The notes below the pieces were generated by a model, which made no database searches, was not told the origin of the DNA, and was given only the letters and a program-made list of their open reading frames with translations. Below, in pieces: positions 12,445-25,668 of a stretch of 64,000 nucleotides of DNA. This DNA is from Phellopilus nigrolimitatus (Eukaryota; Basidiomycota; Agaricomycetes; Hymenochaetales; Hymenochaetaceae), in contig JAJOHG010000053.1 of assembly GCA_021029095.1 (NCBI GenBank), positions 124,001 through 188,000 of the forward strand, in the 5' to 3' direction. The stretch's first letter is position 1, and each line of letters begins with the position of its first letter. The position numbers and the translations under genes were made by a program.

Positions 12445-13335
12445 TCAGTAGGAAGACGAGAGGGCAAGCCATCCACTCCAATTTTTGAACTGACAGCGCA
12501 CGCAACTGACGAAATGTTGCCTGCGGTTGAGATCCTCGAAAAATATCTCGACAGTGTCTTCAAATGTGCCCTTACATCCGGAGGGATCAAGAAGGATAGT
12601 CAATGCCGCCGACGAGTTCGGGTCGATGGCGATCTGCTTATAGAACCCTAAGTAGAATCTTTTGTCGAGGAGACTTCAGTGTAGTGTCGCCGACGCCAGT
12701 TACGAGGATACGCACGGTGTTGGCAAACTGATATAGTCTTTGTCTTAAACATTCTGCTGTGACCAGGTAAACGCGTTCCGAAGTCGTATTCCGGATCAGT
12801 ATCTGTTTGGCCACCTTAGTGGAAGGAACGCCTGGAGTCTTCAGAATAAAGCCGAAATCGACAGGTCCTTGTTCCTCAAGTACGATGCCAGATCCGTCCT
12901 CCGAAGGCAATAGTTTGGTGTCTACTGCTGCGTGCATCACGGCGAGAATATGTTGTGAAGATCTCAAGTGGAGATTCCAGTCCTTGCAACCGACGGCTCT
13001 CGAACAGACTGTGCATGTTAGACACCCATGCTTGTCGGTGTGCATCGGATTGCACTCTTCATCTACGCCGCAAACCCGAATGGCGTCGACATGCGTCCGA
13101 CTTTGAGCATGCTCGTCATAGTCATTGATACATGGTAAGACTTTCGTGCAAGCACTGCAGTAAACTGAGCGTTCATGAGGAAGTAGATGGGACGGGACAT
13201 GCGTGCTGGTGGCGTTCAATAATAGGTTTAATGAACAAGAGCCACAACAGAGCATTACCTTCCCGTAAGGTTATTCCTGATCTCGGATTTAACCATCGCA
13301 ACAGGTAGGGATGCGAAATTGGCGTTGATGTACAT
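12445..13335 (-). CDS. MOV10-like N-terminal module B, no helicase
   Basis: Third module of the tandem set. The likely start is MYINANF at 13335, with an intron (gtaatg...ccag) leading to STHVPSHLL. It has two fingers (CSAC...HAQSRTH and CTVC...HLRSSQH), then GPVDFGFIL, an IRNTTSERVYLVTAE strand and, after an intron near 12650, the Ig-like part (IDPNSSAALTILLDP, EDTVEIFFEDLNRRQHF). The sequence after RRQHF changes frame relative to the other copies, and the product probably ends at 12445. Gene limits are my reconstruction. It may act as an RNA- or protein-binding fragment, or be decaying. Confidence 0.5.
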
Positions 13336-13440
13336 TGGATTCGGTCTTGACTTCGACAATCACTAGTCCATAGATTCAACAGGGACAATGGGTGCACGAA
13401 AGACAATGAGCGTCGAGGACATCAGGTTCAATTTTGACTA

Positions 13441-14327
13441 TCAGGCGACATCATTTCCAGTTCCAGGTACAGCTGGCATAAGAGGCACCGGCACGATACT
13501 GGCACATAGAGCATCTTGTTTTTCGATACCAAGAGTGTGGAAAGCGGTGTCGGTCTGTCCTATTATTTCGGGAATAATACAGGTGACCGTGCGCGAGATA
13601 GCAAAATACTGCGTGCGGTCCAAATTTGCAAAATACAGCTCAATGGTGTCCTGGTAAGTGCCGCTCTCCTCCGGAGGCTCGAAGAAAATCGTAATGCCTC
13701 TCGAAAAATGTGGTTTGATCGTCATAATTTGTCGCATTTTGAGATGAAATCTTCAGGACAAATTTGATTAATCTTCCTCGATGAAGCATTTTAAAAGGAA
13801 ACTCACGGCAGACTAGCCCTACAGTCCAGACGGTTCGAAGAGAATACCGCTGTCAAAAGAAAGACGTCTGAGTCTGACTCATTTTGTATCTTGAGATACT
13901 TTGATTCGCGCGTCCTTTTTTCACCAGCGTGCAAGCGCTTGAACGTTACGGGGTCCACGTTTCTGACTTCAACACCGTGTTTGTTGTCTGACGAGACGAC
14001 ACCTTCATCCAAAAGAGTGCGAACAGTGGCTTGAGTATGTCGCTCCGATCGCACATGCTTAATCCAGAGGTCGTCGCTCACGGTCTCAGAGCAAATACTA
14101 CAGTGATGACAAGGACTAGCTCGAACTTTCACCGGTCCCGGATCTGCTCCAAGCCCACAATCAAGCAGGGCTTTCAGATGGCGCTTAGACTGAGCATGTT
14201 TCTCATAGTACCGCACACTCCGAATAACTCTTGGACCGTAGGCTTTGCGACAAACGGCACATAAAACAGGGTCAAAAGGAGCTCGGTATTTCTTCTGTGT
14301 CAGTAAGTGATGGCGCTCAGCAGGCAT
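13441..14327 (-). CDS. MOV10-like N-terminal module A, no helicase
   Basis: First (5'-most) module. Exon 1 (14327-13803) starts MPAERHHLL and holds two fingers (CAVC...HAQSKRH; CSIC...HVRSERH), the linker VDPVTFKRL and a beta strand ending RASLP. A gtgagt intron follows. Exon 2 gives the Ig-like part (PHFSRGITIFFEPPEE, DTIELYFANLDRTQYFAISR) and stops at 13441. The frame is intact and the module is the best preserved of the four. It is divergent from NDUFA9, with about 245 bases between starts. No SF1 helicase domain is encoded nearby on either strand. Confidence 0.6.
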
Positions 14328-14573
14328 GCTGCAAAATAATTAATTATCTGAGAATCATTCAAATGAGAAAACATACGGAAGAGTACTGTTTGACGGTGGC
14401 CAAACTCGAGACAGAGGACAAAATGCACACGTAGCAGACCTTGAAGGCTATTTAGTTACGGCTTTCGTGTTTTGAACATACGCGGAGTTAGTCAGCAATT
14501 CCCATATTCAGAGTGGTACTCAGAGTTGTCCACTCACCGCTCAGCTTTCACGAATCCGGACAGGATAAACGCC

Positions 14574-16109
14574 ATGCTCACATCGTCCTCGAGCCGCCTC
14601 TGCTCGGGGAGGCTCGTCACCAATGCCTCAAAAGTATGTTCAAGTTTCCTTCAGCATATAAATTTCTCACTTCGTAACACCAGCGAGGTCTACACGATCT
14701 TATCACCACGCCCTCACGCAAACCTATCATCGCGCAAGGGCCCGCCGGACGCAGTGCGGTAACCGGGCACACCGTCACCGTCTTCGGTTGCACCGGATTT
14801 CTGGGCAGGTATCTTGTGTCTAAGCTTGGTGAGTGACCTAGCCTTGTCCAGGACGATCGGGTTTAATGTTGTCACTTCGTCCAGCGAAGTCGGGGACGCG
14901 GGTCATCGTACCGTACCGTGAGGAGGACGAAAAGCGCCATTTGAAGGTCATGGGCGACCTGGGCATGATACTCCCTCTGGTTAGGATGGCACTTTGTAGC
15001 TCTGGTTAGAGTTGGAAGCTGACGTGCAGAATAGGAATGGGATGTTAGAAATGAGCAGCAGATTGCTGAGTGCTTGAGACACTCGGACACGGTATACAGT
15101 TTGGTGGGGAGGAACTTCGAAACCAAGTACGCGTGTTTTGCTACTTTACTCGACCTTCGAGTGATACTGACATGCTTCAGGAACTTCGACTTCCACGCTG
15201 TGAATGCTAAGGGCCCCGCGACCATTGCGAAAGTCGCAGCAGACAATGGCGTTGAGAACTTCGTTCACGTCTCGCACTTGAACGCGTCTCCGGACTCGAC
15301 ATCGAAGTTCTACGCGACGAAGTTCGAAGGTGAGGAACTGGTCAAGGAGGCATTCACGGGCGCGACAATTGTCAGGCCCGCGGCCATGTTCGGCTACGAG
15401 GATAGGCTGTTGAACAACATGGCTAGTGAGTTATGCCACTATTTTCTTGCGAGGGTCTTTCTCAATAAATTCGGTTTCAGTGTGGCCTATATGGTGGAAG
15501 CTCAACTATGGCCAAACGAAGATTCGTCCAGTTCATGTAAGCTCAGTTGCACATCCTAAGTGCTATCGGATGTGAATAGCATGCTCTTCAGGTCATGGAC
15601 GTCGCGCAGGGGCTCACAAATATGCTCACGAAGAGGCCTATCTCACGAACTCTTTCCCTGCCTGGCCCGTCTACGCTCACGCACGAGTACCTGCTCGAGA
15701 TGATTGCGTCTGTGACGTACAACCCATGAGCAAGGCCCCGTGTTGCCGAAGGCAGTAGCGAAGTTCCTGGCGAAGGGGTCTGGTGCGGTGTGGTGGCCTA
15801 CGGTGTGCCCGGATGAAGTGGAACGGCGCTTTATCGACGATGTGGATACACCGGGCGATTGGGATGCGGTCGAAGTCGTCCCCGACGACATCGAGGCGTA
15901 CGCGATCAAATATCTTAGACGGTTCCGCTCAGCGTATGTCTTCTCTTTTCTCTCTCCTCTGTATAGCATTTCTGATTATTTGTGCCGTTTCAGCGACAAC
16001 TTCGTGCGCCCTGTCATCCTCCCTCGCGCGCGTCCTTTCGAGGTAAGAGCTTCAGCTACCTTATTAATAGTAGTTAATATCGTCTATTTTTTTTCAGGTC
16101 GCACAGTAA
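14574..16109 (+). CDS. NDUFA9: NADH dehydrogenase 1 alpha subunit 9 (complex I 40 kDa), one frameshift
   Basis: Accessory, atypical short-chain dehydrogenase subunit of mitochondrial complex I, which binds NADPH at the matrix side. The chain reads from a Ser/Arg presequence to RGLHDLITTPS, then the Rossmann motif VFGCTGFLGRYLVSKL, IVPYREEDEKRHLKVMGDLG, LEWDVRNEQQIAECL, the family signature NFVHVSHLNA, RPAAMFGYEDRLLNNM, WWKLNYGQTKIRPVHVMDVA, WDAVEVVPDDIEAYAIKYLR and the final PFEVAQ. Introns include 14980-15034 and 15127-15180. The frame breaks once: after SVTYNP at about 15728 it ends in tga, and the conserved PVLPKAVAKF resumes one base out of register. No intron can explain this. The start at 14574 is the first ATG in frame with the presequence. 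Confidence 0.88.
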
Positions 16110-16252
16110 TCTCTAAGTAGAGGTAGAGGTAGTATATAGACAGTGTTGTGAATGCGTGCAACTTCAAACTTTCAATTGACCATAAAAATGTGGCGGTGCC
16201 GAATATGAGGAGGTTATTTTTAGCTTAAGTACTTTACTCACTTTCTCTTACC

Positions 16253-17477
16253 ATGACATCGAATATCCAAAGTAAAGGCAAAGGAAAGCCGGAGACTCGC
16301 CCAGCTCTCCTCTCCCCACTCCATCTACGATAAAGTCTACAGAAAACTCAGAAGACCGCGCAGAATCATTCCCGTCGAATGCCTCAAGCTCACAGTCGGA
16401 CAGCTCTGATTCAGATTCAAGTGACAGTTCAAATGCTTCAGACAGCGACTCGGATAGCGACTCGGACTCCGAGTTCGGAGAGGTCTCGCAGGAATATCTA
16501 GACTCGCTACTAGGAGAAGGCTCAGAGCGAGCATGAAAGCCAAGGCACAAGAGAAAAGGAAGGAGCAGAGGTTCGGAAACGAGAGGAGAATTCGGTTAGA
16601 AGGTGGGGATGAGTTTTCTACGAAGTGTGTCTCAGTTTTCCACCTTTTCTCTCTCTGAAAAGTGTCTGATGAGGGGTGCTACTCAATGCAGAGAGTTTCC
16701 CTCAGCTAGATCCAGGGAAGCTCCCACCCGGGTACTTTCAGTTCGGCACGAAGAGCCTCCAAGAGGTGCCTTCCGCTCTGCGCGATTTAGAGGCGGAAAA
16801 GCTCGGAGCGGCCTCGACAGCCCTCGGAGCACCTGCAGCGCCTCTCCCTCCGCCTGAGCTTGCGAAAGACGGGAAAAAGTTGACGAAGAAGGAGAGGAAA
16901 ACCGTGCGTAGTAGTCCTTGCACTCACTTTTATTTCTCAAGCCCTCGCTGACGCTTTTCCCGACTACTCCTGAATTTGTAGCAAAAGCAAAAGACGGCTG
17001 GGCCTGGCTGGTTCGACCTACCTGCGCCTGACGCGGCTGACCTCCCGCGGCTACACAGGGAGGTTGAAGCGTTGCGCCTGCGCAATGCGCTCGACCCGAA
17101 GCGATTCTACAGGAAAGAGGAGGGCGAGGGAAGGGCATCAAGGGGCTTCCTAAACACTTCGCTGTACGTGACAATCGTCCTTTTTGCTTTCAAATGGCCA
17201 TTCATAGGTACACTCTGTGTGTGTGTGTGTTTTTTATTTATTTCTTCCCCTGGTACAGGTTGGCACGATCATCCCGACGTCGACGCCGTTCGGCACGGCG
17301 AGCAGCGATAACCTCACGCGCGCGGAGCGGAAGCGTACGCTCGTGGACGAGCTGGTGGACGACTCTGAGGCGAAGCGCTATGCAAAGAAGAAATTCGGAG
17401 ATCTGCAATCGGTGAAGGGCGCCAAGGGGCGCGGGACGCTGGCAAAGCGATTTGCGGCAAGGAAACCGAAGTGGTAG
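16253..17477 (+). CDS. FCF2: rRNA-processing protein FCF2, several frame breaks
   Basis: Nucleolar factor of 18S rRNA maturation (Fcf2 / TDIF2 domain). Start MTSNIQSKGKGK, then an acidic Ser/Asp/Glu tract and SQEYLDSLL. After an intron (about 16599-16689) follow FPQLDPGKLPPGYFQFG, then KDGKKLTKKERK. The core Fcf2 domain is next: GPGWFDLPAP...DLPRLHREVEALRLRNALDPKRFYRK, then VGTIIPTSTPFGTA, RAERKRTLVDELVDD, AKRYAKKKF and the end FAARKPKW. Frame changes without any possible intron occur near 16310, near 16525-16540 and near 17135. At the last one, a run of three A would restore KGIKGLPKHFA. The gene is 3' to NDUFA9 on the same strand and converges on COQ5. Confidence 0.85.
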
Positions 17478-17615
17478 TGATGGCGGTAGCGGACGTGCTG
17501 CAGCTTTCTTGGGTCTGTTGTTGTTATTGTAACTTATACTCCATTGTGATTTCTATCCGAAAGCTTGTCATAAAGAGCAATGATAAAATAAAGCAAGATC
17601 GAAGAGTAATATAAT

Positions 17616-18770
<1,155 letters not shown>

Positions 18771-18938
18771 TCAGGCGCGTCTTTCGTTATTTATGATTTA
18801 TTATTTAATTACTTATTTCCTCCCAAAAAGCGTATCGGAAAAACATGGATAATGAATCAAGCTAGACAAAGGTCATGGGTCGCAGATAATTAAGCTCCGT
18901 CCGAGAGGGATGCGGATGTGTAAATTCTAAAGCTATTT

Positions 18939-20824
18939 CTACCGTCGATCGCCATCATACACCAACCACGCCATCCCGTACCGCACCACAAACGCGAGTA
19001 CGCTGCACATCACCTGTCAAAAGGGAAGGCGGGTCAAATCGGGCGCCGAAAGGCGTTAAGCGCCTTGTCAGTGCGAAGCCGCGGAAGAACGTATGGGGGA
19101 CTGACCTGCGTGGCTATCAAGGTCTGCACCAATCGCTTTTCGGTCATAGACCCTAGTCGCACGAGGAACACGTTTAAGATCGTTAAGTTTGATGCCTCTG
19201 TGATTGACCCGTCTTGCACGCGGATTGTGAGCTTAGTCAGTCCCACGGCGGAGAGCAGTCGCAGCACGAGTGTCGCCAGGCGCGAGGGCGGCTTGTCCTC
19301 GAACGTTATTGTGGATGGGTGCAGCAAGTTCGTCTCGCCATCAAATCTGCCAAAGCAAACGGCAACAAAAACCAAGGCAATTAGATACAAGTAGATGAAG
19401 AAGCAAACACATCCAATGGAGCCAAATACCTGGGGACACGGTGTCTAGGACATGGTACAAGACCAAACAGCTGCGGACACGATAGGATAAAGTTAAAAAT
19501 TTGGGGAATGAAGAAGAGCAGAAGGGTCTTCGAAAAATGCGCCTGGATCCCAACGACCGCGAACGCCATCCCTGTGACATAACAAAGCGTATCTCCGGGA
19601 AAGACTCTTGCAGGATACCTAAATCGACAGTAAGTACATAAAATCAGAGATGGCTTGTGGAGCTGTCAAATGGAAGGGAACAATGCGAAAAAAGCTTAAT
19701 CGCGATGAAACGCACCAGTTATGGTACAGGAACCCGGAACACACGCCCACGAGCGGAAGCATGAAATACATGCTGAACAGGTGCCGCTCAACAAGCTCTT
19801 TGCTGCCATGCGCCATACCTGCGCTCCAAACACCGCCGAAGTCGATCTCGGCTTTTCCACCAAGGAGATACAGTGGGAGGCGGAAGCGAAAAGACGTCGT
19901 CCAAGGGAGGTAGAGACAATCGTTGGCGATTACGGAAAGCGCAATAATGAGGGCTTGGCTGACTTCTGCGCCGTTAATTCCGGCGAGGATGTTGATGCTA
20001 TTGGTGGCAAACGTGGATAACAGCGCCATGTAGAGGTAATACAGCGGGCCTAAATGACTATGGTCAGCAGAATGCCTTGAAAAAATTAATCGATAGAGTG
20101 GCTCACCTAGATTAATCACAGTACCGAGGAGCCAGCGCATCGGTAGCGGAACAATGACATTTGTGTTACCTTGCTCCGCGTAATAAACAAGTAAAAGGGG
20201 AATGGAAGCAATGATTGGTATGGGTAACTTGTATCTCCACCGGATATCGAAAACGTCATCAAGAAATCCTAGCATGGTCGCCATGAGCAGCGAGAGCACT
20301 GAAGATAGATAGACAGACATCTATCAGACCATCAGCAAAACAAAAATGAATGAAATGAAATGAATAAAGCCGATAAAGAGGAAGCACATACCTGAAAGTG
20401 CGGGAAATCTGTTGCTGCCAGACCCTCCGATGCGGGCTTAGCGAGGAATCGGGAAAATGGGAAAGGAACGAAGAGTATGAGAAGGAGGATGTACGTTGAG
20501 GCGCACACTAGACCCTGACTCTCTGGGCTATGCGGCAGTCAAATTAACCAGAGACGCATAAACGCAAAGCAGGGCGCACATGTCATCCTGGTATACTTTT
20601 GCCCTGTCTTTTCCTTTGAGTCCTGCCTTTACGAAGACGGGTCCTAGCGCTGGCACGAGATATAGCGTTGCCAAGAATGCTATGATGGAGAACCCAACCG
20701 AGGTGAAGAGTGATGGTAGAGCAAGCGCAGGATCGATCAGGGGTCTGAGGACGAACCAAGCTGCAGTCGGAAGAAGCACGGATAGTCCGAGTGTAGAGGG
20801 CAGCGGTCGGGGTCGCAAAGACAT
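18939..20824 (-). CDS. ALG7: UDP-GlcNAc:dolichyl-phosphate GlcNAc-phosphotransferase
   Basis: First committed enzyme of N-glycan precursor assembly in the ER membrane; the target of tunicamycin in this family. It is a multi-exon membrane protein of about 450-500 residues. The start [10 protein letters not shown] is followed by hydrophobic helices, [14 protein letters not shown], then [10 protein letters not shown]. The catalytic [17 protein letters not shown] (Asp-rich) segment is next, then [65 protein letters not shown] and [19 protein letters not shown]. The last exon ends LVYDGDRR. I found no frame break. It is divergent from the SET-TAD3 gene with a shared upstream region of about 220 bases. 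Confidence 0.93.
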
Positions 20825-21047
20825 GTCGTCGAAATATTTTCTAAAACTGCCCGTCTCGAGACTCAGATCTGTGGATACATGCGTGTATACCAGGAGGGTG
20901 TCTGCTCACTGCAGAGCGTTGTTCTAATGAAGACACGTCGCACGCGGCGCTCGCGACGTGTCGAGGATCGACATCACGTGGAAGTGCATGTGTGACTAGA
21001 ACTCTCGATACCGTGACAGACTTGGGTTGCTTTTTTTCATCACCACC

Positions 21048-22905
21048 ATGTCTGATGAAGAGCAGGGTTCTCAATCAACATATCTACACAATTCTTTGTG
21101 CACAATAGGAGTCTCTGAAGGCAAAGGACGTGGCCTTTTCGGTTCGTGTGGCTCGCATCAAAACTGAACGCTCAAGACTCGATCTATCGACTCTCATCAC
21201 AGCTTCCAGGGAAATACCCGCTCAGACTGTGATCGAAATCAGTCCTGTTCTATTATTCACTGCGGAAGAATACGAGACGCATGGAAGGCACACTTTACTG
21301 GATCACTATACATTCAACTGGCCGGATGGCCGGATGGCTTTGGCCCTTGGACTAGGTATGACATGTATTTCAGCCTGTAAATAAAGTACTCTCTAATGTC
21401 GTTCATCGCTGGATCCTGAAGGATCTCTGTTCAACCATTCAGATAGTCCGAATGTATCTTTCAACGTTCATCCTTCTACGAAGACAATCGGGTACACGGC
21501 AACAAAGACAATACAGCTTGGCGAGGAACTGTGTATATTCTACGGACACAATCTTTGGTTCAAGCCCACTGGCGCGGCTGATCAAGATCAGACTATGCTG
21601 AGCTCTGAGCTAGAGGCGAAAGATGACTGGGACTCACTTCAGGCAGTCTTGAGCATACGGAACCCTTTCTCTGACGGGAACCCGGCAGAACTCATACCTG
21701 AAGCCGATTTACCGTTTTTGAGGACAAAAGTGACACCTGATGACGATGTCGAAAGTCAGGAAGGGTCTGTTCGGACAAGTAGGATTTCTCAGATTTTCGG
21801 CGTGATTGTGCGTTTGCTGATGTATTAGAAAAGTGAAAGCTTGGGTCGTTGATATTCCAGATCCCAAAAAAACTAGTTCTCTTCTAAGGTATGCCGATCA
21901 TTTGCCTAGATGGCGCGCTCCGATAATTACTCTGGTCATAGATGGATAAAGGAAAAAGGTTTCGAAACACCCGATTTATTGCACCTCAAAAGGATTCGTC
22001 GAGCAGACGTTTCTTCGACACTGCTTCTTACCTGCTCTTCCCTTCCCCCTCCTATCCCAGAAGACCTTTCTCTTCCTCTACCTTACCAAGTCGATGTGCC
22101 AGAGACAGCGGCGCTGACGCCTAAGTCCCTGAAACTCAAGCTGCAGTTGTGGCCGACTGTGTATACACCAAAAAGAAAAGGTGAACCAGAATCTTGGAGT
22201 AGAGCGAAAGCCGCTTGGGCCTGGGAGGCAGTTGAGGTCTTAAAGGCTGAAGCTGAAAGGGTCGGGAAGATTGGAGAGGTACAAAGAAAGCTTTTTGAGT
22301 TGTCCTGTTTCTTGCTTACATTGAATTAGCTACCGATCGTCTCTTATGTTCCTCGTCCGTACGAGGATGAAATTAATCAATTCTACGAAGGTGGTATGCC
22401 TTCGTTTTTGGCACACGACACTCGACACTCTACAGCCAAACCTCTTCGCCACTCTGTTTTCAATGTCATTCGGAAGGTAGCAGACTGGCGCGCCTCATGC
22501 TTGCTGTCTAGCCCAAACAACGCACCTTTGACAGCGTTGTCACCCCTCGCTGCTGCCACCGTCGACCTGTCATCTCCATCCGTACCTCGAATAAATGGAA
22601 CCCCGACCGACACCCCGAAGGTGGGCGGTATACACTACCTCCTTACTTCGCTCATACTTTTCACAACCCATGAACCGTGCGTAATGTGCAGCATGGCGCT
22701 TTTGCACTCGCGCGTGCGCGAAATTGTTTTTCTCCACCCGATGGATGCAACCGGCGGGTGCGGTGGGCGAGAGGGAAAAGGGACGTGTGTGCCGCGTTTG
22801 AAGGGTGTGAATCATCGCTACAACATCATTCGCTGGAAATTGAGCGGCGAGGAGAGGGAAGAGTGGTCTGTGCTGATGGATGTGCCAGATGACGCTGATG
22901 CCTGA
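21048..22905 (+). CDS. SET domain fused to TAD3-type tRNA adenosine deaminase subunit
   Basis: One continuous spliced frame with two domains. The first exon ([10 protein letters not shown]...GKGRGLF) joins through a gttcgt...cag intron to [19 protein letters not shown] and, after another intron, [13 protein letters not shown] and [14 protein letters not shown]. This is a SET methyltransferase fold with its NHSxxPN and YG motifs. The second half is TAD3/ADAT3: [25 protein letters not shown], then a deaminase domain. That domain keeps the PCVMC zinc pair ([16 protein letters not shown]), but its first motif reads HSV where active deaminases have HAE. TAD3 pairs with TAD2 to make inosine-34 in tRNAs and is itself inactive, which agrees with this. 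A 52-nt intron near 21890-21942 preserves the frame between the halves. Confidence 0.85.
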
Positions 22906-23815
22906 TGTGGCTGTCTTATTATTATATTTTGTGAGTTCGGACCTCTTTGTTTGGCTACCGAACCGGTTAAAACTGATGCCGTCGTAGCCGACCTTCATTA
23001 AACTGTAAGCATCTAAAATACAGCTTAGACCGAGGAAGCGGAGCGCATAGCATCCCTTCTTAAACTCGTATGCCGATCAGGTTATTGGGAGGTTTTTTTT
23101 CCATCGCTTCTCGTATCCATGATGAGGTGTAAGTAGGCGTTACTCGGCAAAGTTTGAACGCCGCAGAGTAACTCTGTCCTATCGTTCAAGAATAGCACGT
23201 ACAACCTCATCTGATGCTGTTCCTGGAGTTTGCCTTCTGGTTGCTCTATTGACATATGTATGCTTTTATCTGATTATGAATACCTCTGGAGCCCTCGGCA
23301 GTGTCAATCCAGAGATATCGATACTGGTTTGCTAAGTTCTGCGTCTGGATCTGTCGTGCTCCATCACGATATTTGCTCTTCGCGATAGCAGCTGGTAGCA
23401 ATAGGGGAAGTGCGGTTCCAAGCGCGTATGAGAATTACACCTCTCTGTCCTGCTTGCTCGCTTACTTTTGGAGTCCGGCTGTACACTGATTAATGCTTTC
23501 GGAGGCAGCTGTAGTCTCGCAGTTGAAGGTTAAGTTTTGAGTTCTGGCTCACTATAAGCGGGTTTCGGCGACAGCGCATCGCAAGTGATACAACGGCGTC
23601 GATTGACGCGCGAGGTATTTCCAGAGTGGCTGTTTGACCTCAGAGATGATACTGATCATCATTTTGTGTCTAGTTCTGTTGTCACTTCGAGAGTCATAAG
23701 TACCGCGAAGCGGGTCGCTCCCACCTTTCACTCATTCCTTCTTGTCCGACTTCTTCCTGTCCTTTTGGCATCGTCTTTCTCTTATAGACCATTAACGATA
23801 AGCAAGGCGTCAACC
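22906..23815. other. Intergenic, no supported gene
   Basis: About 0.9 kb. Short frames at 23301-23489 and 23585 onwards lack domains. The region probably holds the SET-TAD3 terminator and the promoter of the 7-TM gene. Confidence 0.45.
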
Positions 23816-25363
23816 ATGTTTGTTTCAAGAAATTTCGAAGTAGACCCTGGTGAAAACAGATTGAATGTGATGTGTATGCAATCTACACAACGCTCATTAA
23901 CTATCAACTCTAGCCAATGACCCTTCGAAAAAGGTCGCTCGCTACAAACCACTCTTCGTCTTCCTGCAGGTCTTCGGTGGGCAGATTGGATTGCCGCTGT
24001 TCGTGGGCACAATGATATTCTCGCGGAGCGTGAAACGTCACCTTACGCTCGTCAATTTCTGTGTGTCTTGGATTATTTACTCAGTTGTATATTGCCTTTC
24101 GTAAGCTATTTTCTAGGGAGACAAAAGCCACCGTTGATTTTCAGTTGTGCAGTATCTATCACAGTGGGGATAGGCGTACGGGACTCAGTCATCGTACCTG
24201 CGTCACACAAGCAGCAATGGTGCATGGCGTCGTGCCATTGTGAGCCTATTCAATTATATCATCTCTTGTAGAAGTACGAGCTGACAGTTTCTAAGGGCTG
24301 TTACAGCCTACTGTGCGCTGCACATTCAGGTTTGGTTGGGCCTTCGCGCTGTGTTTAATGAAGATCCGTGGCTACAGAAACAGCGAAAGAAGCTCCTTAT
24401 AACTGTGCGCGCACTTTTTTTTAGCCCCCCCCCCCCCCCCCACCACTTAACGTGGATTTTATGTAGATGATTTTCGCCCCTTATGCTGTCTTCTTTGCCT
24501 TCTTTATCGGATCTCTTGCTGTAAGATGTTTCATTCTTTACCCTGCTATCATATTAACACACTGTCCTGAACTTGGATTTGGAGATTGTTTTGCAACACC
24601 CTGAACTCCTTGACAGAAGTGGTTCTTACTATTGCACAGTCAACTACAATCCACTGTATGCCCACTCTATGGTAATATGATACTCATTGACAATCTGACC
24701 GTACATACTTTTTTCTGTCGCATCAGAGTCTTCGCAGTCCCTGGCTATGCAGCTGACATCATCGCCATCATGATCATTTTGGAAGGTTCGCTACTGCCTA
24801 TCATCGAAATTTGTTTCTAACAGAGGTTGCTCGCAACAGTAATCATCGGCTTCACCTTGGTTCGCCACTGGAGAGCCGTTCGCAACTCCCGCAGGTTGAG
24901 CGCAGCGTCGTTGTCCATGATCGCGCGTATAGCTGTTTTCAGTGTGTACGGCTTCGCCACGCTCGCGTAGGTTTTTCTCTTTCTTCCGCATCTCCTGGCC
25001 TAAGACGTATACTTATACCCTCTTCAGCGCGTGCGCGGCGTTCCTTGCCCGCTCGCTATCTGTATGGCCTTACCTTGTTCAAGCGTCGCGTTCGTTTTAT
25101 TCCCTCTTAATTTTTATTTATTTTTAATTGATTTCGCTGCTTACTCATTTGCTAACGCTTCTTTCACAGTCCCCACCGCTATCTTCCTCACATTTGGGAC
25201 GAGGCGAGATGTCTGGAGGGCGTGGTTCTTTTGTTTGAAGCGAGACAAAAACACTCAGACAATATCTGTGCGGGTGACGCTCGATACGACTGTAACTTCT
25301 GATGAAAGGGAAGGCAGTTTGGAAGACGATATCGATCCAAAACCACGTAGTGGTTTGTTGTGA
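23816..25363 (+). CDS. Seven-transmembrane orphan protein (basidiomycete family)
   Basis: A membrane protein read over about eight short exons. The start MFVSRNFEVDP at 23816 joins to ANDPSKKVARYKPLFVFL, and the first helices contain IGLPLFVGTMIFSRSVKRH and LVNFCVSWIIYSVVYCL. Then come GDRRTGLSHRTCVTQAAMVH, HIQVWLGLRAVF, MIFAPYAVFFAFFIGSLA, VLQHPELLDRSGSYYCTVN, YAADIIAIMIILE, TVIIGFTLVRHWRAVR, MIARIAVFSVYGFATL and finally PTAIFLTFGTRRDVWRAWFF. The order matches a large GPCR-like family of unknown ligand common in Agaricomycetes. The junction near 24787-24825 does not splice cleanly by eye. The tail after KRD is hydrophilic. Confidence 0.65.
24427..24444 (+). repeat. Poly-C tract in an intron
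   Basis: A run of about 18 C bases directly after a T run, inside an intron of the 7-TM gene. The exact length is probably unreliable in any assembly. Confidence 0.8.
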
Positions 25364-25668
25364 GCGAAGACTAGGCGTAGGCAGATAGATTTGAAGGTGG
25401 TAAAATTTCTGGGTTACTATGGTTTTGCGAGCAACAATTTGCTACTTACTTTTGTTGTACAGTATTTTGAAGATAAAAAACTAATTCTAATACTTCGAAT
25501 ACAGACAGATATCTTAGCTTCATAAGAACAAAACGCTGTCAATAGCAACTTATTCTGTCTAACATGATGCGCTTTTGGATTTGCCTCAGGATTCATCTCG
25601 TTACCAGGAGGCTGAGTATGCATTTTCTTTATTCAACCTCTGCCTTGGCCACCTCGATGCGCATCGCT

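Noticed and set aside
10547..14327. One single gene covering all four MOV10-like modules
   Set aside because: C to D can be joined in frame, but A ends with stops before B and B ends with stops before C without clear introns.
16248..16550. Ser/Glu-rich minus-strand frame
   Set aside because: Antisense of the acidic tract of FCF2.
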